A stretch of 64,000 bases of DNA, taken from RPQJ01 sp963732375. GTDB taxonomy: Bacteria > Pseudomonadota > Gammaproteobacteria > Steroidobacterales > Steroidobacteraceae. The DNA lies in assembly GCA_963732375.1 (NCBI GenBank), contig CAVSZE010000001.1, positions 124,001 through 188,000 on the forward strand, read 5' to 3'. Below, piece by piece: positions 25,921 through 34,967 of the stretch (its first letter is position 1; each line of letters begins with the position of its first letter). A program made the translations under genes and the position numbers. Below the pieces are notes generated by a model. It was given only the letters and a program-made list of their open reading frames with translations, did no database searches and was not told the DNA's origin.

Positions 25921-25951
25921 CGGGAGCCGCTGACCGTTAACGGCTCCCGCT
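25919..25951. terminator. Bidirectional hairpin between convergent genes
   Basis: An 11-bp perfect stem (AGCGGGAGCCG pairing with CGGCTCCCGCT) encloses an 11-nt loop. It overlaps the RidA stop codon and lies before the end of the convergent DUF4410-like gene. No U-tract on either side, so termination strength is uncertain. Confidence 0.55.
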
Positions 25952-25965
25952 CAACACGGTCGCGA

Positions 25966-26520
25966 CTATTTGGCGTTCGTCCTTGCGAAGTAGTCGCGCA
26001 GGTAGTCGATGTATGCGTCCACGACCGCATCGACCGCCTCGTCTGCCGAGCCTCCAAAAAAGCTCATGCTCAGCTCGCCGTCGAAGTTGGTCTTCAGGAT
26101 CTGCTGGCCCGTCGATTTATTCGTGAATGTGGACTGGATGGTGCAGAAGGCCTTACCTGCGCCAAAACCGATGAAGTAGCGCTTCGCTCGGCTGCCCTTC
26201 TCGAAGCTGATGATCGTCCCATCGAGCACCAGCACGTCGCCGGTTGCGGAATCACCCCGCACTACCTGCTCGAAGATGCTTTCGCCGGGGTGCTCTGCCC
26301 GGTCTTTCTGAATTGCCTTGTTCAATCGGTCGGCGAACTGGTCCGCAAGACGAATGGAGTCCTCGTCCTGGAGGTTGCTCTTGAAGTCGCGGATCTCGAG
26401 GACCTTGAAGTCGCGGACGGACTCCTTCGGCGCCTCTATCACAGTGTATCGACTGGAGCCGCAGCCTGCGGCCAGCAACGCGAAGCCGATCATCAGCAGG
26501 GCTGTGCGACGTGACTTCAT
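25966..26520 (-). CDS. DUF4410-like lipoprotein
   Basis: 184-residue lipoprotein with a signal and lipobox (LLAAGCGSS). The mature part starts with FKVLEIRDFKSN, has a central LDGTIISFEKGSRAKRYFIGFGAGKA segment rich in glycine, and ends with EAVDAVVDAYIDYL. This fits the DUF4410 family of small outer-membrane lipoproteins of unknown role. A strong AAGGAGAA ribosome-binding site decides the ATG at 26520. It stands alone, convergent with the RidA gene. Confidence 0.75.
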   Translation of the reverse strand: MKSRRTALLMIGFALLAAGCGSSRYTVIEAPKESVRDFKVLEIRDFKSNLQDEDSIRLADQFADRLNKAIQKDRAEHPGESIFEQVVRGDSATGDVLVLDGTIISFEKGSRAKRYFIGFGAGKAFCTIQSTFTNKSTGQQILKTNFDGELSMSFFGGSADEAVDAVVDAYIDYLRDYFARTNAK

Positions 26521-26743
26521 TGTGAGTTCTCCTTGTAGATCCACGGGAATTGCAGAATCGGGCAGACGGCGTTCGAATATGGAGGCTCGACGGCAAGCTC
26601 GGTGCGATGACCCCCATGCCCGAGCCTACGGGTCTAACCCCGCCGGCGGGTCAACGGTCGTCCGCTGTTGCGCGCGGTCGAGCCGTAATATCGCCCGAAC
26701 TGTCTGCCCGGCGCATACGTATTTCCGGCAACGTGGCCCCGGG

Positions 26744-27589
26744 TCAGGCCAGCGTCCGCGCGTGATGTGCAATGTGGTCCGCGACGAAACTCGCGATGAA
26801 GTAGTAGCTGTGATCGTAGCCCGCATGACGCCGCAGCGTCAGCGATTGCCCGGCGTCGGCGCAGGCCGATTCGAACAGCTCCGGAAGCAGCTGTGACTGC
26901 GCCAGGAATTTGTCGCCCAGCCCCTGGTCGATGAGGATGCTGTCGAAAGACGGTTCGCCGCGATTGCGAATGATCTGCGTGGCGTCGTATTCGGACCACG
27001 CCGTGCGGTCGTCGCCGAGGTACCGTGACAGTGCTTTCAGGCCCCAGGCGCATTGCGAAGGCGCGCAGATGGGTGCGAAGGCGCTCACCGAACGGTAGAC
27101 GCCGGGATTGCGCAGCGCCAGCACCAGCGCGCCGTGCCCGCCCATCGAATGGCCGAAGATGCCGATGCGTCCTGCGTCGGCAGGGAAGTGGGCAAGCACC
27201 GCCGCGCGAAGCTCATTCAGCACATAGTCGTACATGCGGAAATGCTTCGACCACGGCGGCTGCGTGGCGTCGAGGTAGAAGCCGGCGCCGCTGCCGAATT
27301 CCCAGTCGTCGGCCTCGCCCGGGATGCCGGTATTGCGCGGACTAGTGTCGCAGGTAACGAGCATGATGCCGCGTTCTGCGGCGAATCGCTGCGCGCCCGC
27401 CTTGATCATGAAGGTCTCTTCGGTGCAGGTGAGTCCCGCCAGGTAGAAAAGCACCGGCACGCTGCCGCGCGTCGCCTGCGGAGGCTGGTACACCGCGAAG
27501 CGCATCGGCAGGCCGATGGCCTGCGATTCATGCCGGTAGAAACCCTGCAGGCCCCCGAAGCAGGGATGGACGGCCAGGGTCTCGATCAA
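26744..27589 (-). CDS. fghA: S-formylglutathione hydrolase
   Basis: 281-residue alpha/beta hydrolase matching the FghA/FrmB family: CFGGLQGFYRHES at the N-terminus, LAGLTCTEETFM, TSPRNTGIPGE, nucleophile Ser in GHSMGGHGAL, and catalytic His in GYDHSYYF. It hydrolyses S-formylglutathione to formate and glutathione, the last step of glutathione-dependent formaldehyde oxidation. The family N-terminus begins at TTG 27589; no ATG or GTG lies between the preceding stop and that point. It follows the class III alcohol dehydrogenase by 14 nt, so the two are co-transcribed. Confidence 0.9.
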   Translation of the reverse strand: MIETLAVHPCFGGLQGFYRHESQAIGLPMRFAVYQPPQATRGSVPVLFYLAGLTCTEETFMIKAGAQRFAAERGIMLVTCDTSPRNTGIPGEADDWEFGSGAGFYLDATQPPWSKHFRMYDYVLNELRAAVLAHFPADAGRIGIFGHSMGGHGALVLALRNPGVYRSVSAFAPICAPSQCAWGLKALSRYLGDDRTAWSEYDATQIIRNRGEPSFDSILIDQGLGDKFLAQSQLLPELFESACADAGQSLTLRRHAGYDHSYYFIASFVADHIAHHARTLA

Positions 27590-27603
27590 TGGATGACCGC
27601 CGC

Positions 27604-28713
27604 TCAATAGAGCACCACGGTACGGATCGATTCGCCGCGCACCATCAGGTCGAATCCCTCGTTGATGCGCTCGAGCGGGAGAACGTGCGTGATCAGGTCG
27701 TCGATGTTGATCTTCCGGTCCATGTACCAGTCGACGATCCGCGGCACGTCGGTGCGGCCTCGTGCGCCGCCGAAGGCACTGCCCTTCCAGACACGTCCGG
27801 TCACCAGCTGGAATGGCCGCGTGCTGATTTCCTGTCCTGCTGCCGCGACGCCGATGATGATGCTCTGGCCCCATCCGCGATGGCAGCATTCGAGCGCCTG
27901 TCGCATCACCTGTGTGTTGCCGATGCATTCGAAGCTGTAGTCGGCACCGCCCCGGGTCAGTTCCACCAGGTGCGCCACCAGGTCGCCATCCAGTGTCGTG
28001 GGGTTCACGAAGTGCGTCATGCCGAACTTTCGTGCCAGCTGTTCGCGCGCGGGATTCACGTCCACGCCTACGATCATGTCGGCACCGGCCATCTTCGCGC
28101 CCTGGATCACGTTCAGGCCGATGCCACCGAGCCCGAATACCACGACGTTTGCACCCGGTTCGACTTTCGCGGTAAAGATCACCGCGCCGATGCCGGTGGT
28201 GACACCGCAGCCGATGTAGCAGACCTTGTCAAACGGCGCGTCCTCGCGGATCTTCGCCAGCGCGATCTCGGGCATTACCGTGTAGTTGGCGAATGTCGAG
28301 CAGCCCATGTAGTGATGTACGGGCTTGCCTCGGTACGAAAATCGGCTGCTGCCGTCCGGCATCAGTCCCTTGCCCTGCGTGCCGCGTATAGCGGTGCACA
28401 GGTTGGTCTTGTGCGAGGTGCAGCTCTTGCACTCGCGGCACTCGGGTGTGTAGAGCGGGATGACGTGGTCGCCCGCCTTCAGCGACCGCACGCCGGGCCC
28501 GACCTCCACCACGATGCCCGCGCCTTCGTGGCCGAGGATCGAAGGGAACAGCCCCTCCGGATCGGCGCCGGACAGCGTGTACTTGTCGGTGTGGCAGATG
28601 CCGGTGGCCTTGATCTCGACCAGCACTTCACCCGCTTTCGGGCCCTCGAGCTGTACCGTGTCGATCACCAGTGGCTGACCCGCTTCGAGTGCTATCGCTG
28701 CCCTGACGTCCAT
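27604..28713 (-). CDS. adhC: S-(hydroxymethyl)glutathione dehydrogenase / class III alcohol dehydrogenase
   Basis: 369-residue zinc-dependent dehydrogenase of the standard length for the family. Catalytic-zinc Cys is in GICHTD and the GHEGAG motif is present. The structural-zinc cluster has four Cys in ECRECKSCTSHKTNLC. The cofactor loop GLGGIGLNV is followed by an Asp (GVDVN), indicating NAD. It oxidises S-hydroxymethylglutathione (from formaldehyde) to S-formylglutathione. Also named frmA. The pair with the hydrolase downstream completes formaldehyde detoxification; no FrmR-type repressor is present in the window. Confidence 0.95.
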   Translation of the reverse strand: MDVRAAIALEAGQPLVIDTVQLEGPKAGEVLVEIKATGICHTDKYTLSGADPEGLFPSILGHEGAGIVVEVGPGVRSLKAGDHVIPLYTPECRECKSCTSHKTNLCTAIRGTQGKGLMPDGSSRFSYRGKPVHHYMGCSTFANYTVMPEIALAKIREDAPFDKVCYIGCGVTTGIGAVIFTAKVEPGANVVVFGLGGIGLNVIQGAKMAGADMIVGVDVNPAREQLARKFGMTHFVNPTTLDGDLVAHLVELTRGGADYSFECIGNTQVMRQALECCHRGWGQSIIIGVAAAGQEISTRPFQLVTGRVWKGSAFGGARGRTDVPRIVDWYMDRKINIDDLITHVLPLERINEGFDLMVRGESIRTVVLY

Positions 28714-28788
28714 CGATGACTACCTCGGTTGATGTAGCTTCGGTCCTGACGATGCGAAAACGGCAACCCGCCGTCGTTCGCCGGCGCC

Positions 28789-30210
28789 TCACTGTCCAGC
28801 GTAGATCTTGACGAGATCGTAAAGGAAGTCGCGCCCATCGTAGAGTGACTGCACGCGGATGCGCTCGTTCAGACCGTGAATCCCGCCGAGGTCCGGGTCG
28901 AAGAACAGCACGCCGATGCCGTAGGTCGGGATGCCGGCAGCGCCGAGGAACTGGCCGTCCGTTGCGCCCGCCTGGAAGAGCGGCAGCAGCGGCACGCCCG
29001 GATATATTCGCGCCGCGACCTGCTCGATCGGCTTCATGATCTCGGGCGTAAGCGGAGGCGCCTTTGCAGCGGGGCCGCGGTTCTGCAGCGTCGTTACTTC
29101 AATCGCCGGATCGCCGGCGACGCGCGCCAGGGTCTGGCGAACGTCTTCGAAAGTCTCCGCCGGGTAGATGCGGCAGTTGACGTTGGCTCGGGCGCGCTGC
29201 GGCAGCGCATTCGTCGCGTGGCCGGCCTCCATCATCGTCGCGACGCAGGTCGTGCGCAGCATCGCATTCCAGGTCGGGTCCTGCGTGATCGCCGCGACCG
29301 CCTTCGCGTCGGACGGGTCCTTCACCAGCGCGCGCATGGCTTCGCCCGTCTCGCCGCCCTTGAGGTCGGCCATGCGGGTGAAGTACTCACGCGTCGCGTC
29401 ATTGAGGTGAATCGGGAATTCGTACTGGCTAAGTCGCGTGAGGCCGGCCGCCAGCCGATAGATCGCGTTGTCCTTTACGGGGCGCGAGCTGTGGCCGCCG
29501 GGGTTTCGAACCTCGAGACGGTAGTCCTGGCTGGCCTTCTCGCCAGCCTGGACCGTGATCATGATGCGACGACCCTGTTCGTCCAGCGTGCCCCAGGCGC
29601 CTTCGTTCAGCGCGAAGGCCGCGTCGATCAGGTCGCGCTGCTGCGTTGCCAGGTATTCGGCGCCGTTGAATGCGCCGTTCGTTTCCTCGCCGCAGGTGAG
29701 CGCCATCTTCACCGTGCGGCGCGGCTTGTAGCCGTCCTGCAGGAAGCGCACCAGCGTATCGACCCAGATCGAGGCCATGGCCTTGTCGTCGGCAACCCCG
29801 CGCGCGTAGAAATAGCCGTCTTCCTCCACCAGCGTGAACGGATCACGGGTCCAGTCTTCGCGCTTCGCTTCCACGACATCAAGGTGCGCGAGCAGCAGCA
29901 TCGGCCTCGACTTCGGGTCGCTCCCGGGGAGCACGGCGACCAGTCCACCTTCCTTCGGGTGTTCGGGCACCGCGAACAGGTGGCTGTCCTGCTCCGGCAT
30001 GCCCGCCTTGCGAAGACGGGCGGCCATCTTGCCAGCGGCCTCGGTGCAGTTTCCCGCGGACAGCGTCGTGTTGGTTTCGACCAGTTCGCGAAACAGTTCC
30101 CTGTACGCGACCTGGTCCGGCCGCAGCGTTTCGGCCGCGCTGGCTGTCGTCGTGACGACGGAGAGCAGGAAGGTGCAGGCAAAGATCGCGTTGGCTTGAT
30201 TTCTCGGCAC
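28789..30210 (-). CDS. Secreted M20-family metallopeptidase
   Basis: 473-residue protein with a signal peptide (FACTFLLSVVTTTASAAE). It has the M20/M25/M40 pattern: metal ligand His and nearby Asp in LLLAHLDVVEA, bridging Asp in GVADDKAM, the catalytic Glu region in TCGEETNG, and the dimerisation domain starting near RRIMITVQAGEKAS. Closing His is in GIHGLNER. Such enzymes cleave dipeptides, carboxy-terminal residues or acyl amino acids; here in the periplasm. The start is GTG with a GAGGGAC ribosome-binding site. Confidence 0.88.
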   Translation of the reverse strand: MPRNQANAIFACTFLLSVVTTTASAAETLRPDQVAYRELFRELVETNTTLSAGNCTEAAGKMAARLRKAGMPEQDSHLFAVPEHPKEGGLVAVLPGSDPKSRPMLLLAHLDVVEAKREDWTRDPFTLVEEDGYFYARGVADDKAMASIWVDTLVRFLQDGYKPRRTVKMALTCGEETNGAFNGAEYLATQQRDLIDAAFALNEGAWGTLDEQGRRIMITVQAGEKASQDYRLEVRNPGGHSSRPVKDNAIYRLAAGLTRLSQYEFPIHLNDATREYFTRMADLKGGETGEAMRALVKDPSDAKAVAAITQDPTWNAMLRTTCVATMMEAGHATNALPQRARANVNCRIYPAETFEDVRQTLARVAGDPAIEVTTLQNRGPAAKAPPLTPEIMKPIEQVAARIYPGVPLLPLFQAGATDGQFLGAAGIPTYGIGVLFFDPDLGGIHGLNERIRVQSLYDGRDFLYDLVKIYAGQ

Positions 30211-30311
30211 GGTGGGTCCCTCGCGGATAACGGAAGCGCCTGATTCAAGTGCCGCATCCTAGCAGGGCGCGGGCACCCGCCCTGAAACCGTCATTTCCGC
30301 AGCCCGGAAAC

Positions 30312-30334
30312 GACGACGCCGCCCGAAGGCGGCG
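30312..30334. terminator. GC-rich hairpin with CGAA tetraloop
   Basis: GACGCCGCC and GGCGGCGTC pair around a CGAA loop between the leftward exported-protein gene and the peptidase gene. No U-tract follows on the minus strand (GTCGTTTCC), so it is a back-up or weak terminator. Confidence 0.45.
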
Positions 30335-30341
30335 TCGCAGC

Positions 30342-30364
30342 AAAAAACAGCGGAGGCCGCTGTT
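30342..30364 (-). terminator. Rho-independent terminator
   Basis: An 8-bp stem (AACAGCGG with CCGCTGTT, 3-nt loop) overlaps the stop codon of the exported-protein gene and runs directly into a run of U on the minus strand. Confidence 0.75.
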
Positions 30365-30812
30365 ACTTCATCGTCACCTTGACGCCATTCGCGGAGCCGA
30401 CATTGATCTGCAGGCCCTGGTTACGCGAGGTGAGCTTCATCACCACGCCGTTTTCGTTCTTCAGGTACAGCGCGCCGGCGCCCCCGCCGAGGGTCGCACT
30501 GGCATCCCACTGGGTGTACGTGCCCGGGAACTTGGAAATGTCCTTCAGATCGTAGACGTCGCCCACTGCGTCGATCTTGGTGACGCCGACGTTGGCGCCC
30601 ACGGTCAGGCCGGTGAGCTTGAATTCGTGGTCCTTGCCCTTGTAGGTCAGCGTGCCGCCACCGGTGCTGCCGCCGAGGACGAGGGCGAACTGCGTCGAAT
30701 CGATCTTGACCGTGCCGTCAGGCTTCTTGGCCTCTGCGGCGAGCGCAAGGCCACCTGCGAAAAATGTCGCAACCAGTGCCAGGACGCCAATAGTCTTTCG
30801 AAAATTCTTCAT
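30363..30812 (-). CDS. Exported hypothetical protein, DUF1134-like
   Basis: 149-residue protein with a signal peptide (LVATFFAGGLALAAEA). The mature part is a glycine-rich beta domain: LVLGGSTGGGTLTYKGK, FKLTGLTVGANVGVTK, AVGDVYDLKDISKFPG, LYLKNENGVVMKL. The pattern resembles small periplasmic DUF1134-type proteins, but I am not certain of the family. A terminator overlaps the stop codon, so it is a single-gene unit. Confidence 0.65.
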   Translation of the reverse strand: MKNFRKTIGVLALVATFFAGGLALAAEAKKPDGTVKIDSTQFALVLGGSTGGGTLTYKGKDHEFKLTGLTVGANVGVTKIDAVGDVYDLKDISKFPGTYTQWDASATLGGGAGALYLKNENGVVMKLTSRNQGLQINVGSANGVKVTMK

Positions 30813-30927
30813 GGTTCAGGGCTCTCGGGAGAATTGGATTGGTAGGGAGGATGGGGGTACGTTGACCCTGCCAATCCTACATGATTCTGAGTGCAATCGA
30901 GAACGTATCCTGCCGTATTATCGGCGC

Positions 30928-32088
30928 ATGACAACCGAAACAATGGCCGCAACCGCGGCATACATCGACGGACTCGGTACGGATACGCTGGCCAAGGCTG
31001 CGGCCTACACGACCGGTAACCATTGGCTGCTGCTCTGGTCGCTGGTCGCGAGCGCGGTCGTCACGCTGCTCATCGTGCGCTGGGGTGTGCTCGAACGGGT
31101 GGAGGCGAGGCTCGCCCGACGCGGGCCGAACCTTCGGGCATTCGTGGTCGGGATCGTGTACTTCCTGGTTTCCGCGGTGCTGATGCTCCCCTGGTCGCTG
31201 TACCAGGAATGGTGGCGGGAGACGAGCTACGGACGCACCAGCCAGCCACTGGGCGACTTCCTGGGGCAGGGTTTGCTGTCAATCTCGATTTCGGCGCTGC
31301 TCGGCGCGCTGTTCTTCGTCGGCGTCTATGCGCTGATCCGACGCGCTGGCCGGACCTGGTGGGCCTGGTCGGCCGGGCTCACGGCGCTGGCATTGTCGGC
31401 ATTCATGCTTGCCGCACCTGTCGTGATCGAGCCGCTGTTCAATGACTTCAAGCCGGTGCCGGCTGGCGAGGTGCGCGATTCTCTGCTGGTGATGGCCGAG
31501 CGTGCCGGGGTACCGGCCGACCGCATCTTCGTCTACGACGGTTCGCGGCAGTCGAACAACTTCACCGCAAACGCCGGCGGCGTCGGCGGTACCGCCCGCA
31601 TCGCGATTTCCGATGTCGCCTTCAAGGGCGCCTCGCTGGACGAGGTGAAGGCGGTGACCGGCCACGAGATCGGCCACTATGTGCTTGGCCACACCTGGCG
31701 CCTGGTCATCGTGTTCTCGGGCCTCGCGATCCTGTTCTTCTTCCTGGTCGACCGGTTGTTCCCGCGCTTCGCGCGCGCGTTCGGCAGCCGGGCGTCCCTG
31801 GCCGACCCCGCGGGCCTGCCGGTACTGCTGTTCATGGCGTCCTTGTTCGGGTTGCTGGCAGGGCCGGTGACGAACGGGATGAGTCGTCTTGCCGAAAACC
31901 AGGCCGACCAGTACTCGCTGGAGACGGTGGACCTGCCCGACGCGCTGGCCACGGCGCTGGTCAAGACCGCGGAGTACCGTAATCCCCGGCCCAGCCGGCT
32001 CGAAGAGTGGTTGTTCTATGACCACCCGTCGGTCGAGCGGCGGGTGCAGCGGGCGATGGAGTGGAAATCGTCGCACGCGGCCGAATGA
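30928..32088 (+). CDS. M48-family zinc metalloprotease, integral membrane
   Basis: 386-residue membrane protease. Several transmembrane spans precede a soluble segment with FVYDGSRQSNNFTANAGG, and the zinc motif HEIGH lies at residues 246-250. Two more spans follow, then the third zinc ligand region ENQADQYSLE (Glu of the ExxxD motif). This matches CAAX-prenyl-protease-type (Ste24-like) M48 enzymes. The ATG 30928 precedes the first span. Its stop overlaps the start of the next gene (ATGA), indicating coupling. Confidence 0.88.
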   Translation: MTTETMAATAAYIDGLGTDTLAKAAAYTTGNHWLLLWSLVASAVVTLLIVRWGVLERVEARLARRGPNLRAFVVGIVYFLVSAVLMLPWSLYQEWWRETSYGRTSQPLGDFLGQGLLSISISALLGALFFVGVYALIRRAGRTWWAWSAGLTALALSAFMLAAPVVIEPLFNDFKPVPAGEVRDSLLVMAERAGVPADRIFVYDGSRQSNNFTANAGGVGGTARIAISDVAFKGASLDEVKAVTGHEIGHYVLGHTWRLVIVFSGLAILFFFLVDRLFPRFARAFGSRASLADPAGLPVLLFMASLFGLLAGPVTNGMSRLAENQADQYSLETVDLPDALATALVKTAEYRNPRPSRLEEWLFYDHPSVERRVQRAMEWKSSHAAE

Positions 32089-33311
32089 GTCGCTCGCCGG
32101 TCAAGCGTTCCTCGCGGCCGGGTGGGCACGGTCGCGCGGCGGCGGAGCCGGGCGCACGCAAGGCGCGACCTCGGATCGTCATTGTCGGAGCCAATTTCGC
32201 CGGGCTCTCGGCCGCGCAGCGGCTGGGCCCTGGTCACGACGTAACGGTGATCGACGGAGCGCCCTGGTTCGAGTGGCGCCCCGGTATCCACGAACTCGTA
32301 TCGGGCACGGTGCGTCCTGCGGACCTGCGATTGCCACGGGCGCGGCTGGTGGCGCGTGCCGGCCATCGATTTCTGCGCGCCACGGTCACCGACATCGACG
32401 CGCGTGCGGGCCGGCTCACGACGTCCGGCGGCGGGCAGGTCGCGTTCGATGCCTGCATCGTCGCGATTGGCAGTGTGGTGAACACGTTCGGTGTCGAGGG
32501 GGCCGACACGTACGCGATGCCGCTCAAAGCCGTTGACGACGGCGTGGCGATCGGACGCCGGCTCGCGACGCTGGCCCGTCGGAAGGGCAGGAAGTCGGTC
32601 GTCATCGTAGGTGGTGGGCTCGAGGGCATCGAGGTGCTGGGCGAAATCCTGCGTCGATATCGCGGCCGGGAGTCGTTGCATATCAGCGTGATCGAGACAG
32701 GCTCGCGATTGATGCCGGGTGGTCCGCGGGCACTGGATCAGGCAGTGCGCGCGCATTGTGCGGGCCTCAACGTGGAATTCATGGTCAAGACGGCAGCCGC
32801 GAAGGTGACTCCAAGTCGAGTACACATTGGTTCCGGTGGTTCGGTGCGCTCGGACCTGACGATCTGGACCGCGGGCGCTACAGCACCGGAGCTGATCGGC
32901 GAAGCTGGTCTCTCGGGCCGCAAGCAGCACTGGGCGCCCGTCCGTCGGTCGCTGCAGGGCAGCCAATTCGAGAACGTGTTCGTCGCGGGTGATGTGGCCG
33001 AATTGCGCCCACGGCTCGCGAAGCAGGCCTACTACGCGATGCAGACTGGACAATTCGTGGCCGACAACGTCGTGCGGTTCCTGGCCGGCCGCAGGCTGCG
33101 CGAATTCATCGCGGTCCCGAAGCCGATGCTGGTCGCGTTCGGCGACCTGGACACTTTCCTCGTGTCCGGCCGTTCGGTGATTGCCTCACCGACGCTTGCG
33201 ACAGCCAAGCAAGCGGTCTTCCAGCTGACCATGGCCCAGTTCGACCCGCCAGTCGGTGCGGCGCCGCTGCGTGCGTTGACCGGCCGGGTCGTGCGCGCTT
33301 TGAGACGTTAG
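32085..33311 (+). CDS. NDH-2-like pyridine nucleotide-disulfide oxidoreductase
   Basis: 408-residue flavoprotein. The FAD-binding motif is IVIVGANFAGLSAAQRL, the NAD-binding motif VVIVGGGLEGIEVLGEI, and the C-terminal FAD motif VFVAGDVAEL. The first ~30 residues are basic and disordered. The arrangement is that of type II NADH dehydrogenases and related ferredoxin/quinone reductases. No obvious membrane anchor is seen. It is translationally coupled to the upstream M48 protease by a 4-nt ATGA overlap, and its stop overlaps the convergent LEA-like gene stop. Confidence 0.82.
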   Translation: MSRSPVKRSSRPGGHGRAAAEPGARKARPRIVIVGANFAGLSAAQRLGPGHDVTVIDGAPWFEWRPGIHELVSGTVRPADLRLPRARLVARAGHRFLRATVTDIDARAGRLTTSGGGQVAFDACIVAIGSVVNTFGVEGADTYAMPLKAVDDGVAIGRRLATLARRKGRKSVVIVGGGLEGIEVLGEILRRYRGRESLHISVIETGSRLMPGGPRALDQAVRAHCAGLNVEFMVKTAAAKVTPSRVHIGSGGSVRSDLTIWTAGATAPELIGEAGLSGRKQHWAPVRRSLQGSQFENVFVAGDVAELRPRLAKQAYYAMQTGQFVADNVVRFLAGRRLREFIAVPKPMLVAFGDLDTFLVSGRSVIASPTLATAKQAVFQLTMAQFDPPVGAAPLRALTGRVVRALRR

Positions 33312-33784
33312 TCGGCGGCCGTCGGCCCTGGTTTCGGCAGCGCGAACTCGCCCTTCGACTCGAAGCGGTGGGTGTTGAACAGCCCGCCGTTCAACTTGCC
33401 GCTCATCTCGTAGCGGATCTGGTCCACCGGTTGCCCGTCGAGCATGCCGACGACTTGCCTCACCATTCGCAGCGCGGAAACCGTGACGGGTACAGAGATC
33501 ACAGTCTCGCCGAATCCAGGCACTGCGCCGCTCTCGTCGCTGACGCCGGTAGCGAAGGTCTTGTCGAGAACGTCGAGCTGCACGTAGACTCCGGTGAACT
33601 CGATCGGCGTCTCGTTGGGGTTCTGCACCCGCAGCTTGACCAGCATGCGGAACTCCATGCCCTCGCCGGGCAATCCCTCGACGCCGGCTACGGTGACCTG
33701 CAGCGGGTCCGAGTGAGGCATGCTGGCGCAGCCAGTCAATGCGATAGCGGCAACACAGGACAGGAACAGACGTCGACTGGTCAT
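33308..33784 (-). CDS. LEA type 2-like lipoprotein
   Basis: 158-residue lipoprotein with lipobox (IALTGCASM). The mature domain has the LEA14/WHy layout: LQVTVAGVEGL, then FRMLVKLRVQNPNETPIEFTG, in which the NPN motif in the second strand is diagnostic, and TVSALRMV later. Bacterial members are small periplasmic or outer-membrane lipoproteins of unclear role. A GAGGCG ribosome-binding site lies before the ATG at 33784. Confidence 0.82.
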   Translation of the reverse strand: MTSRRLFLSCVAAIALTGCASMPHSDPLQVTVAGVEGLPGEGMEFRMLVKLRVQNPNETPIEFTGVYVQLDVLDKTFATGVSDESGAVPGFGETVISVPVTVSALRMVRQVVGMLDGQPVDQIRYEMSGKLNGGLFNTHRFESKGEFALPKPGPTAAD

Positions 33785-33877
33785 TGCGAACGCGCCTCGA
33801 GAAGTTCTCGCTGCCGAGATTACTCGCTGCGCCGCGCCGCGACAGCTCACAACTGTCGCGGCCTGGAGACAGCCCGA

Positions 33878-34846
33878 CTACATGCCGGCCAGCCGCTTCC
33901 CTATGATCGCCTCGGCCTCGTCCATGATGCGGTCGACCAGTTCCCGGCAGGTCGGCACGTCATGGATCAGTCCGGCCACCATGCCGCAGGACCATGCTCC
34001 GGACTCCATGTCGCCCTGCTGCATCACCTTCACGTAGGCACCGGCGACGTACTCGCGAATGTCGTCGATCGTGGTCGCTGCACCTTTTGTCTTCTCGATC
34101 TCGACGACCTTGTCGACGGCGGCGTTGCGCAGCACGCGCTCGGTGTTGCGCAGCGACCGCATGATCAGGCGGGTATCGAGCTCGGTTGCCTGGACCAGCG
34201 CCTGCTTCACGTTTTCGTGCACCGGTGCTTCCCTCGTTGCAATGAAGCGGGTGCCCATGTTCATGCCGTCCGCGCCGAGTGCCAGTGCCGCGACCAGGCT
34301 GCGACCGTCGGCCATGCCGCCCGAGGCGACGAACGGGATCTTCAGTGCCTCGGCGGCGAGCGGCAGCAGGATGAAGTTCGGCACGTCGTCCTCGCCCGGA
34401 TGCCCGCCGCACTCGAAACCGTCGACACTGACCGCGTCGCAACCGATGCGCTCGGCCTTGAGCGAATGGCGCACCGATGTGCACTTGTGGATGACCTTCA
34501 CGCCGTGCTGCTTCAGCACCGGCATGTACTGCTCGGGGCTGCGGCCCGCGGTTTCGACGATGCGCACGCCGCCCTCGATGATCGCCTGGATCAGTTCGGC
34601 GTACGGCGGGCTGGTGAACATCGGCAGGAAGGTCAGGTTGACGCCGAACGGCTTGTCGGTCATGTCGCGACAACGCGCGATCGCGGCGGCGAGCTTTTCC
34701 GGCGTGCCGAGCGTAAGCCCGGTGATCATGCCCAGCCCGCCCGCATTGGAGACCGCGGACGCAAGTTCGGGCAGCCCGACGAAATGCATGCCTCCCTGGA
34801 TGATCGGGTGCTGGATGCCGAAGAGTTCGGTGATACGGGTCTTCAT
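33878..34846 (-). CDS. Nitronate monooxygenase-family flavoprotein
   Basis: 322-residue FMN-binding TIM-barrel protein of the 2-nitropropane dioxygenase / nitronate monooxygenase family: FGIQHPIIQGGM, SNAGGLGMITGL, FGVNLTFLP, DGFECGGHPGEDDV, and the phosphate-binding ASGGMADGRSLVAALALGA. Family members oxidise alkyl nitronates or act as enoyl-ACP reductase-like flavoproteins. An AGGGAAC ribosome-binding site precedes the ATG. It is 121 nt downstream of the light-operon end, so it could be co-transcribed or independent. Confidence 0.88.
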   Translation of the reverse strand: MKTRITELFGIQHPIIQGGMHFVGLPELASAVSNAGGLGMITGLTLGTPEKLAAAIARCRDMTDKPFGVNLTFLPMFTSPPYAELIQAIIEGGVRIVETAGRSPEQYMPVLKQHGVKVIHKCTSVRHSLKAERIGCDAVSVDGFECGGHPGEDDVPNFILLPLAAEALKIPFVASGGMADGRSLVAALALGADGMNMGTRFIATREAPVHENVKQALVQATELDTRLIMRSLRNTERVLRNAAVDKVVEIEKTKGAATTIDDIREYVAGAYVKVMQQGDMESGAWSCGMVAGLIHDVPTCRELVDRIMDEAEAIIGKRLAGM

Positions 34847-34967
34847 GGGAGTTCCCTGGCAGCAAGAATAGGCGCGCCATCCACGTGGAGACGCTCCGGC
34901 CATGATGTCGCCACCGCAGCGCCGCGTCCAGCGGGCGACCCGGCGCTGACCCATCCTGCGCTGCTGG

